Of a DNA stretch of 64,000 bases, positions 35,345 through 46,099 are shown piece by piece (position 1 is the stretch's first letter; every line of letters starts with the position of its first letter). The translations under genes and the position numbers were made by a program. The stretch is taken from positions 868,001-932,000 of the forward strand of contig JADANN010000192.1 in the NCBI GenBank assembly GCA_018806985.1, in the 5' to 3' direction. Source of the stretch: Angiostrongylus vasorum (lineage: Eukaryota; Nematoda; Chromadorea; Rhabditida; Metastrongylidae). The notes beneath the pieces are model-generated. The model saw nothing but the letters and a program-made list of their open reading frames with translations, made no database searches and was not told the DNA's origin.

Positions 35345-35520
35345 GACCTAGTACAGATCTGTTATAATCACAATTTTCACTTATTATTTACTGCCTACTC
35401 TTTTTAGCGGCAGCGTATGTATTGCGAAATATAACTTTAATGATGCTGAGATATTTGCAAACTCCGGACCGCAGGTGTCTGCGGTGGGGAACGAACGAGC
35501 TGTTGTCTGTTTGAACGCGC
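35345..35520 (+). repeat. Dispersed repeat, family M
   Basis: It begins with the TTATTTACTGCCTACTCTTT junction block, then GCGAAATATAAC, GATGCTGAGATATTTGCAAA, CAGGTGTCTGCGGTGGGGAA and GAACGAGCTG, and stops there. Confidence 0.8.
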
Positions 35521-35630
35521 CAGAGAAATTGTTCAGGCAATCTGTCGCTTTCTTTCTTAGCAAACGCGAGGTTGTTAAGCAGCATACGTTTACTTCCAAA
35601 CAATAACACACAAACAACACAACCGTAGCT

Positions 35631-35658
35631 GACGTTTCGGCAGAATCGCTTTCTTGAG
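35631..35658 (-). ncRNA. Hammerhead-like motif
   Basis: The minus strand reads CTCAAGA (one change in CTGANGA), a GCG-containing arm, GCCGAAAC and GTC. The flanks GGCT and AGCT pair well as helix I. Confidence 0.4.
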
Positions 35659-35664
35659 AGCCGC

Positions 35665-36720
35665 TATTTACTGCTGTCTTCCATCGAGGAAGAACAGCCG
35701 CTCACAGTCGCATACGGTTGACGACTCAACCAATGCCTTGAAAAAATTGTTTTCCCAAGATAATATGGGCCATTTTTATTTAAAAAACAAATATGCACAT
35801 AGTCCTTCAGATTGTTAGTGTTTTGGAGCTTTCGGTCCAGTTAGGGCTACGATGTATCAGCAATAGTTTTGGTGGATTGTATTCAAGTGATTTCTTGTAA
35901 ACACTGAAAACACTACGAAAAACAAAAACGAAAACACATACGAAAAACACAGAACACAAACACACCACGTTTGATAAAACACTAATGATCAGAGCGATAA
36001 TACTTCTCGAGTTGAGAAACCATTCCTTTGTTTTGTTTTGAGGAACTCTTTAGATCTTCGATAGCATTCCGCGGCACAACGTCATTATGGATCGCTAGCA
36101 TTAGTAGCCGGCAAGCATTCAATTCCGTTTTATATGCAAAGTGGCTATTCTACAAGATAAAAGCTCTGATGAAGATACCAATAAGCGTAATATTAAGACT
36201 TTTATCATTTATCGTCCGCCACAATGTTAAGCAGCTTGTAGCAAAGAGTAGGGGATCTCGAAGGAAAGAACACACTTAAATGTAAAACGTTTTCCGAGCA
36301 AAACAGAACCTGCTCTAGCAAAAGTTTTCAGGTTTAGATAATATTTAGTACAGCCCACACTCAATAAGTAACACAGAATACCTGCGTCTTAACGACTTGT
36401 TTAACTCAGCTAGATTGATACAATCTTTGTTAACAATATTATCCAAAAAATTCCGTTTTTTGGACTTGTCTGATGATTGAATATACATCGAATACGCTGT
36501 GGAAACATAGCGAAAGCTCTTTTTAGATTTTTTGAGGCACAAAGGGTGGAGCGATATCGTTCCTTATGAAGCATTGTGTGGATGAATGAACACATATTCG
36601 ATCGTGACTTGGAGATGCATACCGATAACGACATCACCTTTTTTTCCATCATTTCAAGAATGTTTATCACCAATTAGATGACTTTCGAAGACATGGAGAG
36701 CTTGAAGAGCCCGAAGGGCG
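35665..36720. other. No gene seen
   Basis: Frames at 36028-36279 and 36345-36673 lack recognisable motifs. The interval ends at the mariner insertion. Confidence 0.45.
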
Positions 36721-36725
36721 AGATA

Positions 36726-37989
36726 TTGGTTGGTGTATACAAAATGTCCGATTCTACTGTTTTAATATTCCGAGTAATTTTTAAATGGAAGTTTTGTATT
36801 TTATGTTTGTTTAATAAATATTTTTTAAAACACAGACTCTGCTCTTTGTACTCTAATATTGGTTTCTTAAGATTTACTATTTTTAAAATTTTTACAGGCC
36901 GTAACTTTAGTATGAATCAACGTGATATTCGTGTCCTTTTTATTGCACGAGTGCAAGAGTGGGCATAATGTTACGGCAGGAGCACGGAACACCATCAAGT
37001 GTAGTGTGAAGGTAGTGTTTGTGAATTAACAGCATGAAAATGGCTCTTGAAAATCCGATCTGGTGATTTCGACCTTGAAGTTAAGGGGAGGCAGCGGACG
37101 TCCCAATGATCTCGACGAGGACGAATCGAAGGCACTAGTGGAAGCAAACACGCAAACAACTGTTCAAGAGGTTGAACAATAGCTTGACGAAGCCCATGAA
37201 CAATTAACACTCACTTGAATCGCAATGGAAAGACAAAAAAACTCGACAAAGGGGTGCCGCACGAATTTAACGATAATCGAAAAAATCGCCGTTTTGAAGT
37301 GTCGTCTGCTCTTATTCTGCGCAGCAAAAACGACCTTCTTCTTGAGCGAATTGTGACGTGCGACAAGAATTGGATTTTGTTCGACAACCGGTGACGTTCA
37401 ACTCAATTGTTGGATTGCGATCAGGCTCCATAGCACTTCCCAGAGCCGAAATTGCACCAAGGAGGTTATGGTGACTGTTTGCTTGTCTGACGCCGGGCCG
37501 ATTCATCACAGCTTTTTGAGTCCGGGCGAAACGAATACGACAAAGAAATATTGTCGGCAAATTGACGAAATGCACTATAAACTCCAACAACTACGAACAA
37601 CATTAGTCAAACCAATCCCTCTGGACGACAACGCCCGGCCTCACGTTGCGAAACCAGCGCTTCAGAAGTTGGACGATTTGGACCATGAAACTTTTTCTCA
37701 TCCACCATATTCATCAGACCTCTCGCCTACTGACCACCACTTCCTCAGGCAACTTGACAACTTCCGCGCGAGAAATGCTTCACCTACCACGATGACTCAA
37801 AAAACGCCTTCAACGAATTCATCGCTTCCAGAACCCCAGAATCTTAAGCAAGTGGAGTAAAAAAATTCTTCTTGGAAAAAAATCTGCTAATTTTAACTCT
37901 CCTTGTTTCGAATAATAATATCTAGTACAAGAAGGTATAGTTATTGAAGTTTACATTCAAAATCGGACATTCCATATGTTACAATCTAA
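36726..37989 (+). mobile_element. Mariner transposon remnant, cecropia/Hsmar1 group (hookworm bandit-like)
   Basis: A 1264-bp element bounded by imperfect inverted repeats that share AATGTCCGATT (left near 36742, right near 37962) and flanked by TA on both sides (36724-36725, 37990-37991). The plus strand, through frame changes, gives MNQRDIRVLFI, KIRSGDFDLEV, DKGVPHEFNDNRKNRRFEVS, IVTCDKNWILFDNR, DDNARPHV (in LDDNARPHVAKPALQKL), SDLSPTDHHF and NAFNEFIASRTPE. All three Asp residues of the DD34D triad are still readable (VTCD, DNARP, SPTD). Several stops and shifts make it inactive. Hsmar1-like mariners are known from hookworms as 'bandit' (established knowledge); assignment to that family is by motif reading. 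The 71- and 92-codon minus frames are antisense. Confidence 0.92.
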
Positions 37990-37991
37990 TA

Positions 37992-38760
37992 GAATTCATG
38001 ACCTTTCAAGCGCAGTGTAACATTAAATACTACGCTACATGCATCCCATTTAACGAACACGAAACGAGCTTCAAAAATCATCCACAAGAGTGCTACGTGC
38101 AGTGAAGCAGTTATTCTGATAAACCCTAGTTTTGGTTTCAAAGACGTTACACTGAACATCAACACTGCAACGATTTTCACCGAGAAAAGCATTCGTTGTG
38201 AGGCGTAGGACCCAGGCAAAAACTGGAATTACAAGTTCCAATTTTTCATCACTTCGTGAACATTTTCGACAACAAAGGCTGCACTTGGTCTGTAAAAATG
38301 TGCATAAAGATGAAACGTTTAGTGCTAAGTGAATAAATAAACGCTTTCTACACAGAATTATTTGTTGACTGCATCCAGTTGTCGCTTTAAGAACATTCGA
38401 TTCCGGAAGATAATTCGCCTTGGCTATCAAGTCATGTTATTTGCTGTTCGTATGACGTCGCCACTTATCACCGAAGCCTATTAGTTCTCTAGCGATTCCT
38501 AACCAGATCCTTTGATAGATCCTTTAATAGAATCCTACTGTTATGACATTAGAAACGTGAAAAAACAATATGAAGTAGAGACAGAAAAATAGTTACAACA
38601 GGAAAGATTACGAAAAATAATAGGCAGAAGGTCAAAGTTGAAGCACTACGAGCACAGTCGCAGGATTTGTCAACGCTGACGATATGCTAACAATGTGTTT
38701 TAGTCGTAACCGTTCAAGGACGACTTCACGTCATGGTTTTTAACAGCATTACTTATTACA
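37992..38760. other. No gene recognised; cysteine-rich minus frame
   Basis: A minus frame (38430-38071) is open for 119 codons and contains KCSLCCRKCSRSDEKLEL after a TTTTTACAG acceptor-like sequence (about 38290). The exon would end at a GTAATT donor. The family is unknown. It may be a host exon. Nothing else was recognised. Confidence 0.25.
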
Positions 38761-38764
38761 GTGG

Positions 38765-39015
38765 AGATAACGCAGTGGTTGAAGTGCTCTACAATACACA
38801 TAGGTTCGATCCCGCTCCTGAGGCTCACCAAGCCTTCCATCGTTGGCGAATTGGTGGCAGCCCTGTCTGAGAGGATAGCAGCACTGACTCCATACACCGA
38901 CGGGCCACAACGAGTCATTTTATAAACAAGAAATGCATTATATCATCTCTAACGATGTTTGATAAAGGCAAGTGCATGACACATACCTCATGGATTGATC
39001 AATGTCGAGAGCTTT
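38765..39015 (+). repeat. SINE, family S1 (best B box)
   Basis: The A-box-like TAACGCAGTGG (38767-38777) and perfect B-box-like GGTTCGATCCC (38803-38813) are followed by GAGGCTCACCAAGCCTTCCA, CCTGTCTGAGAGGATAGCAG, AACGAGTCATTTTATAAACA and CATGGATTGATCAATG, the S1 order. Confidence 0.8.
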
Positions 39016-40070
39016 ATCCTTTTTTAGTGCAAGATCAATAATATCACCGCATTCCGAGGAACTAATGAAGGAAACCGTAAGTCATAAAGAATGCCTGAAG
39101 TGATTATATCAATGCTAAATGAAGTAGAAAAACAAGTCCTTCCATCAATATCAAATCAAGGCATCAGAAGCAGTTACATCCTTACCACACATCAAGACTC
39201 TGGTGTGGACGAATCAAAATGAACTGCTTTGAAATAATAGCGTTTTCTCGACTTGTGGCTTATAGGACAATTACTTAGCGCCCAAGCTGCCTGCCATCAT
39301 TCGCTTCTAAGAACACTGTACAGATTTCACTTCTACTCTCCCTAGAAGCGTAGATTATTGGTGTCCACAAGAATGCAGAAGAGTCTTATCGTTGAGATTT
39401 CATTGCAATGCTGGATATCAACTACTGCACTTTTTAACTCGTTTTCTCTGTCTGCAACCGTGGCGTTTCGTATAAATAGCATGTTAGATCATTCTCTTTA
39501 TGCTGTGTACCATATAAAGGCTGAAATTTAGTGCTTAATGATTTCCCATCATCTTGGTTTTCACACCAGTTTATGTCAAATTTAATCCGCTAATACTGAG
39601 AAAACTCAATACCGCGGATTAAACCCGAGTTTTTCAGCAACATTTCAACATCATCGTTACCCAACACTGCGTTGTAATGGACTGCTTCACTATTTAGCCT
39701 TGATAATTAGTGTGTCACATGCTCATTTTGAGTCTGAATATCTTCGGAAGTGTTTCTAAATTGCGAACACACCTCTCCTTGGAAGAGCGTTATCAGATTA
39801 ATTTGATTATATGAGCGGTACCATTTAAAGCACGATCGCGATAAGGTTTGAAGCAGTGTTTCAAGCATCATTAACATTCATCAGCCATAAATAAATATTG
39901 GTGCGTTCTGCTCAATGGTTAGCAACCATCTTTTTGATGCAGTAGTGGCAAAGATTTCTTAAGCGTAGTGTTTGCTGCATCTAGATATCTGTCGACTAAA
40001 TGGAGTAAATTTCATATTCAACCCTTCTTGTAAAATATGCCGATTACAGTTATCGGTAGGCTCTAAATTA
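39016..40070. other. No gene seen; upstream flank of aspartic protease copy 1
   Basis: No repeats or coding signals were recognised. Promoter elements could not be assigned. Confidence 0.5.
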
Positions 40071-40079
40071 TTTCTCAGA
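40066..40079 (+). promoter_or_regulatory. Probable spliced-leader trans-splice acceptor
   Basis: ATTATTTCTCAG ends one base before the ATG at 40080. An acceptor this close to the start codon, with no donor or exon before it, is typical of nematode trans-spliced mRNAs. Copy 2 has the same one-base spacing (TTCTTTCTTAG, then G, then ATG). Confidence 0.55.
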
Positions 40080-43000
40080 ATGCGTTTCGCCGTTCTTCTA
40101 GTCGTTGTTGGTGTAACTACGGCTGTTGTTCTTCACCATCCCCTTACATGGCGCAAGTCAAAAATGGTAGAGTAATCCAACTAGAATGTCATATAAGTAG
40201 TTGAAATAAACTCCTGGCTTCTTTCAGATGGAAATGATAGAGCAAGGAGAGTACGCCGCCTTCGTCAAGAACCGTAATGTTTGGCGTTCTTCATCACTTA
40301 TCACGATTGGACAACGCGTAAGAGCAACAGCTTTTCTAATCTTGGAATTAAGTCATGAATTGTGTTTACAAAATTCTGTATAGCTCTGTGATTGCAAGTA
40401 TTTTATTGCATTTTCATATTTAAGAGAAACCGGTCGCGATAATTTCGAACACCTGATGATTCTTTGGAGATACCACTAGTTTTCAAAAAAGGAACCTCTC
40501 GCGAAAGATTGTCATTTATCATTTGCTTATTATTACGCGACTTGACTTTACGTATATCACACTATGCAGATCCCTACAGTTGATTTCGATTCGTTTCTCG
40601 CATTCATTACCTAGGAAGGTCTTCAAACTTTTTCGCATGTGGCTTCGACTGCTCACTGGTGATGTTTTTCCACTTCGTCAGAAATTTCTTGAAATGCTGA
40701 TCGAGTTGATTCTTCCTGAAAACCTTAAATAACCGTGCCAAGGTGATCGCACGTGGATTAGAGGGAACGGGATTGTTTTCAGAGAACTCGCCTCCAATTA
40801 TCCGACCACGGAATGATGAGAGGCTTCGTGTAGAAATGTGGAGCGAGCCAGCGCCTAGATGGAGTTGTGGCACCGTACAAGGTAGAGATCACAACCGCTC
40901 GGCTATCCGCATCTTTAATTGTGCGAACAATAAGCTTTGGAATCTTAGCATAGCTAACTTATAAAATGTACCGACTGATCCATGTGGGCGATTGCCTTCT
41001 CTATGCGGATTCTTCCGAAACTCGCTCTCAAGTGACTTGGAAGTAACATGATTCGAATTCGAAGTCTCCTTCGAGAAATATGTCCCAGTTTTACTTCGGA
41101 AAAAAAAGGCTATGCCTTTTGTAATTTTTCCTGACCTATTCGTAACATATATTACCCTTTGAGAGATAGAAGCTCTCTCTGTAACTCTGGTTGCAACAAT
41201 GGATGGTGGAGTAGTTTGAATCGTCATACAGGATCGAAAAAATCAGTGGGAAACGTGTGACAAAGTTGATGTGTTCTTAAAGGATGGTACCTATAATTTA
41301 TGTGCTTAAGGTGCTTGCCAACGTAGGCTATGTGTACCTTGCGAACATCACAATCGGAACACCTGATCAACAGTTTGCCGTCGTACTTGATACCGGATCG
41401 TCCATGTTTTGGGTTCCGGGGAGAGACTGCGAGTGAGTTTCACAAAACCATATCTTACATTGCAGTAATATACAGGCCAGCAGTTTTTTTTATACGACAC
41501 ATCCTTCTCATCAGCTGTGCAGACCCCAGTACATCACACATTCTATTCGTTTCCTCGCATGCATCATCCACGAAAGTTTTCCAACTTTTACGTGTGCATT
41601 CGGTCGCTGCTTGAAAATTTTCATTTTTGTAGTGATGCTGAGATAATTACAAAACTCCCGAGCGCAGGTGTTTGCGGTAGGGAACGAACGCGCTATTACG
41701 CTTTCGGGGGCTAACGCCTTCACCACCGTACCAAGCGTGTCCTTCATTTTGCCATGTTTATTAGTTCGTTCTCTATCTGCCAGTGCGATCAGCAATCACA
41801 CCTCAACAGGCTTGATGCGGCAAGCACAAATCGGCATTGAACCAAGTTAAGCTGAGGATATATGTTTATTTTCCGCTCCGGAGTTTTGCAAATATCTCAG
41901 CAATCTTGTGGCTAAGGCTATAGTTAAAAGCACAATGTTAACTTCTTATTTGCTGCCTACTTAAGTCTTTTTCCGACAGGGGGGTTGCTCGTGAAATGCA
42001 ACCGTTATATCATATTACAACATTGCATTGCCATCATTATGATCATTATTCATTATCGTCTTTACCATAGTACGTTCGCTCCCCTGTCGCAGACAGTTGG
42101 GGTCCGAAGTTGTGAAAATATCTCGGCATCATTATAGTTGTATTTCACGCAATACCCTTTCGTGAAAAATTGGAATAGACTGCAGATAAAAAAGTTAATA
42201 TTGTGATCTCCATTCTCTCTTCACTGTCGCTGGTCGAGTCGGTTTTCGATGTAGTCCTGAGATTGCCTGGCTGGAGTGTTCCCAACTGGATTACAGAGAA
42301 TGCTTTTTTTCCGGACAAGTCCAGTACGAATATTTCAGCCCTGGATGGATGAGAGGCTCAGATCTAACCAGCACCGTGCTCTTGATTAGCGGCACCACTA
42401 CCACTCTGCTATTTGCCTCCAACTAATTTTTTTCTCCACAGGAGCAACTAAAGAATGGTTGAATGGAATTTTTCTTATTCTTATTCTTATCTATCTCTAG
42501 CTCTTATTTTGCAAATAGCAATAACGTCAACTTTTATTTACCACCTACCATTTTTCAAAGGCAGAGTATTATGTGAAATATAACCATAATGATGCTAAAA
42601 TATTGGCAATCCCCTGACCTCTGGTGTCTACGGTGGGAACTAAACACGCTATTTCTCTTTTGGAGCTAGCGCTTCACCAGCACACGATGCGAGTCCTTCA
42701 TTCTCGGCTTCTCTCAGTCCTGTTATTGACCTATTGGTGATATCAGAAATCACCTGTCAATGGAATCGATTTTAGGAGAACAAATCGACATTGAACCCAG
42801 TTAAGCTGAAGCTGTGATAAAAATCACAATGTCGTCAATTTTCATTTACTGCCTCTTTAGTGGTAGAGTATTATGTAAAATATAACTATTAATTCTTTAT
42901 ATTCCTGTTTAGCAAAGACGAGGTGTTATTTTATTCCTTTATTTACGTACAAGCTGACGTTCCAGCGGATTTCTTCTTCCTCAGAGCCTGGGAAGGTCAA

Positions 43001-45695
43001 GTTGACTGCAATCTACCTGGCGAAACACCTCCATAACCAAACCGAGGAAATGCTAAGCTAAAATTTCAATCACATTGAACACAGAATAGCGTCATCGCAC
43101 ACTCACCGCTTTCTATAAGTCTTGCACTAAACATGACACGTGGAGACCAACTGCAAAGAGTTTACATAAAAGTGGAGCGTGGAGTGTGCGATGAAGCTAT
43201 TCTGTGTTCAGTGTGATTGAAATCTTAGCATAGCATTCTTCCCGTTTGGCTATGGAGGTGTTTGGCCGAGTAGATTGCAGTCAACTTGACCTTTCCAGGC
43301 TCTGAGGAAGGTGAAATCCGCAGAAACGTCAGCTTGTGCGTAAACAAAGAAATAACATAACACCTCGTCTTTATTAAAAAAAGAACTTAAGGAATTGTTC
43401 GATCAATGACGGGGTTAATAGACGGTCGGTCATGGGAGTTATAACCATTGATTAGTAGTAATACTTACCTGATACTTGAATGGCCCGTCCTCACTAGTTG
43501 TGCGGGCCCCAGCATAATATCCATTTTTTTCCGAGACTTGCTGGTTTAGCCACTGTGGTTCTCTGGAATGCCGAGGTCAGCCTGGCCAAAGTCTGCTCCA
43601 GGATAGAAATAGTAATAACATTTTTTAATAATAAAAAATAGCAATCGATAATAATGACAGTGGGAATAATAATAAATAATCTTTAAAATAATCTTTAGTT
43701 ACCAAATTAAGGATTATTGATTATTATATAAATTTCATGCATAAAAAACTTTTACCACTTTTTTTCTATCGAGTGGATTGATGGATTAATTAAAGAGCCG
43801 TGGAATGGAACTAGTCTTTTTATTTGAATCAGTAAAAAACCTTGTGTCATAACTCTGTGACGTCAGTGTTTTCATTTCTATAAATCACCACCACTCCAGA
43901 TTTTTTCGTTACTAGTGGGAAATTATATTTGTAAACGTTGTTTTACCAATTTTTGAGGTAATGACGTTCTAGAACCATTGATGGCTTTACAGTGCTTCAT
44001 GCAGTAAGAGGCATAAGTTCCAAACGGCCGCATCGAGCACCTTTATGAAGAGCAATAGGACATGGTCGATGAAGTACGGGGCCGGAACGGCACAAGGATT
44101 TCTCGGAACCGATGTTATGAAGGCTAGTGACATATAGACGAGATCAGAAAACATTTTTGTTTTCAGGCTATTACGACTTTATAGTTCGGTGGATTGAATG
44201 AGCCGCAACTGGCAATTCCGAACACTACCTTTGGTCTTGCCGAACATATCGCGGGATTCAGACATGTTGGTAAAAAATCTTCCTTTTAATGACGTTATAT
44301 TTTTTTTGCTAAAGATCTTTTTATTGCAGGACCTCAATGATGGAATTGTCGGTCTAGCTCAATCTCTACCCGTAATCAATGTTGAGCCGCCGTTAATCAA
44401 TGCCATTAACCAAAGTGAGTCGGTATCACTACAGTGACTGAAAAAGTTTTCGCCGATACGTGCTAAGTAAAACATTTTAAGATTTACTTGATCGTCCACT
44501 ATTCACTGTTTGGATGCAGAGCCTGGGAGCGCACAAAGGGACACCTGAAGGCTTGTTCACTTACGGTGCAGTTGATACTAAAAAATTGTGGACCAGTTAT
44601 CGCCTACGAACCGCTGACATCCACAACTCATTATCAGTTCAAGGTTATGGCATGTTTTGTTATAAGTCAGTACATGAATGTTAAAACATTTTCATTCCAA
44701 AGTTCGTAAAGACTTATTAATAGCTGAAGGTCGTATGTAGCGCACTGCTGTGCAGTACACACGCAGTCATTCGCACCCGCACCCACTAAGTCTTCTCTTC
44801 ACGAAAATTTGTACCAGAGTTGTCTGGAAGGATAGCAGCACAGAGTTGATACATCCATGCACCGTCGCAAATCATTATATAGGCCAGATAAGCATTCAAT
44901 CACCTCTAATGTTTGGCGAAGGCGAAGGCAAAGCGCATCCATCAGAAGTTGATCCACTTCGAACGCCTTGTCCTTTATCCTTCATTAGCAGTTTCGTACT
45001 AACTTATCAAAAGCAGTTCGTTGAAGCAATACAACTTTTGCTCAACGCCAACGTTAAGTGATAACGAACCTTTAGAAAAGCGCAACACTAAGTGTTGTAT
45101 TTGGGATTTCCACAGTTTACAAAGCAAGAATTTTAAGATTTCTGCCATTGGAATGGGAAACTACACCCAAACGATGCAATACGAAGCGGCTTCCGACACC
45201 GGATCAACAATGATTGGAGGACCAAAGGCTGTTATCGACCAACTCGCTAAAGCCGCTGGCGCTGTGGTATCAACATTCTGCTGTCATTATTCTCCCATTT
45301 GCTTCAGTGACTTTCCTTCTTTCAGTACCGTCCTGCTGAGGAATTGTACGTGATTAGATGTAATGCCACTCCACCCACTCTTGACATTACAGTCGGTGGA
45401 AACAAGTACAGCGTCGAATATGTTAACTACATTATTAAAGTAAACTCCATTGTCTGCTCTTATTTAACAGTCGACTTCAATAATTTTATATTATTTTTTG
45501 GAAGGAATTCTTGTAGTTTAAGCTCCTAATTTTTTAAAATCTAGATGGGAGTAAACAAGTGCTATTTCACCCTCAAAGCAGCGGAGTTCGGTGGTTTTGG
45601 GCCCAACTGGATCCTCGGACGTCCATTCATCCAGCAATTCTGCAACATCTACGACATTGGACAAAAAGCGTATCGGTTTTGCACGGTCATTTTAG
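40080..45695 (+). CDS. Pepsin-like aspartic protease (A1 family), copy 1, frameshifted
   Basis: Secreted or gut aspartic endopeptidase. Exons: 40080-40166 (signal peptide [18 protein letters not shown]), 40228-40317 (propeptide), 41311-41432 ([13 protein letters not shown], first catalytic Asp), 43993-44122, 44185-about 44269, 44330-44414 ([14 protein letters not shown]), 44482-44643, 45138-45266 ([12 protein letters not shown], second catalytic Asp), 45326-45439 and 45545-45695 ([20 protein letters not shown]). Relative to copy 2, one extra A lies in 44580-44585 and one in 45663-45667; without the second the frame would stop at TAG 45693-45695, as copy 2 does. As written, the last exon runs on to 45775. 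The intron after 44122 starts with GC, and exon 5 does not join exon 6 in phase. Intron 3 (2.5 kb) is filled with repeats. The closest known group is the nematode pepsin/necepsin-like proteases (APR-2-like), by motif only. It is either a recent pseudogene or a gene with sequence errors. Confidence 0.85.
40590..40935 (-). repeat. SINE, family S2, in an aspartic protease intron
   Basis: On the minus strand, a tRNA-like head (GCGGATAGCCGAGCGGTTGT, 40920-40860) is followed by the body (AGGAAGAATCAACTCGATCA) and GTCGAAGCCACATGCG. It sits in intron 2 of copy 1. Confidence 0.7.
41515..41640 (-). repeat. SINE family S2, body only
   Basis: The minus strand ATGAAAATTTTCAAGCAGCG, then CACACGTAAAAGTTGGAA, GATGATGCATGCGAGGAAAC matches 27410-27500. 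The head is missing. In intron 3 of copy 1. Confidence 0.7.
41625..42190. repeat. Dispersed repeat, family M, compound
   Basis: A plus copy (41625-41860: GTGATGCTGAGATAATTACA, GGGGGCTAACGCCTTCACCA, GAACCAAGTTAAGCTGAGGA) is followed by minus pieces at 41875-42010 and 42060-42190, the last with CGCAGACAGTTGGGGTCCGA. In intron 3 of copy 1. Confidence 0.75.
42225..42425 (-). repeat. SINE, family S2
   Basis: The minus-strand head (GGAGGCAAATAGCAGAGTGG, then AGCACGGTGCTGGTTAGATC) is followed by a shortened body (CAGGCAATCTCAGGACTACA). In intron 3 of copy 1. Confidence 0.7.
42530..42895 (+). repeat. Dispersed repeat, family M, full unit with repeated ends
   Basis: The block CTTTTATTTACCACCTACC with AGTATTATGTGAAATATAAC at the left end recurs at the right end (TTTCATTTACTGCCTC with AGTATTATGTAAAATATAAC). 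The single unit is therefore about 310 bp with terminal direct repeats of about 60 bp. Confidence 0.75.
42956..42984 (-). ncRNA. Hammerhead-like motif, left arm of the foldback
   Basis: The minus strand reads CTGAGGA, a GAAG-containing arm, CCGCTGGAACGTC. GAAAC is altered to GGAAC. Flanks GGCT and AGCT form helix I. Confidence 0.5.
43302..43330 (+). ncRNA. Hammerhead-like motif, right arm of the foldback
   Basis: CTGAGGA, a GGTG arm with partner CCGC, GAAAC and GTC are present. Flanks GGCT and AGCT form a four-pair helix I. Helix II is weakened but the core is intact. Confidence 0.55.
43470..43605 (+). repeat. Dispersed repeat, family R, truncated
   Basis: TACTTGAATGGCCCGTCCTC, GTGCGGGCCCCAGCATAAT and CCACTGTGGTTCTCTGGAAT are the start of family R. 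The copy stops after about 135 bp. The AT-rich rest of the intron (43610-43990) holds nothing recognisable. Confidence 0.75.
44790..45015 (+). repeat. SINE, family S1, 5'-truncated
   Basis: TTTGTACCAGAGTTGTCTGG, AAGGATAGCAGCACAGAG, AAGCATTCAATCACCTCTAA and GAACGCCTTGTCCTTTATCC are the S1 body and tail without the tRNA-like head. It lies in the intron between exons 7 and 8 of copy 1. Confidence 0.7.
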
Positions 45696-45699
45696 AAGT

Positions 45700-46095
45700 A
45701 GATGGTCATGAGAATACAACGCTGCGCATATATTGCATAAAACATAAAAAAAATTATGGCACTAATGAATTATAAAGCTTTTTTCTAATTCCCACTTCCA
45801 TTGAACCCCTGGCATGGATAATTATTGCTCTGGTTTGTTGAAAAGTTAACACGAGTTTTTTAAAAAAGTCGTTATTGTGAACATTTTGTGAATTGATGGC
45901 ATGTACTTTATTGTCGGCAGAAGATAAATATTAAATATCGTCATGTTCTGTACCCAGTTGTAAAATTTGCTCATCTTTTCGATTGAAATTATGGCTATCA
46001 ACAACGGTTGCTGTTAAGTTACCTTGACGTAGCGCTGATACATTCATTAGATTTTCTTCCTAATTGCACGAGAAGGCAAATAAAGCACCACCCTC
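45700..46095. other. No gene seen
   Basis: 3' flank of aspartic protease copy 1. A candidate poly(A) signal was not clear. Confidence 0.45.
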
Positions 46096-46099
46096 TTTA

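Larger units (their letters stand above)
42914..43374. mobile_element. Foldback: two inverted PLE-like terminal repeats, hammerhead-like motifs at both outer ends
   Basis: The left arm (GACGAGGTGTTATTTTATTC, AAGCTGACG, motif, AGGTCAAGTTGACTGCAATC, AACACAGAATAGC) is mirrored by the right arm (GCTATTCTGTGTTC, GATTGCAGTCAACTTGACCT, motif, CGTCAGCTTGTGCG, AATAACATAACACCTCGTC). Only a short central part (about 43095-43180) is unpaired. It lies in intron 3 of aspartic protease copy 1. No coding sequence is inside. Confidence 0.8.

Noticed and set aside
36995..37590. Minus frames of 71 and 92 codons
   Set aside because: They are antisense to the mariner transposase.
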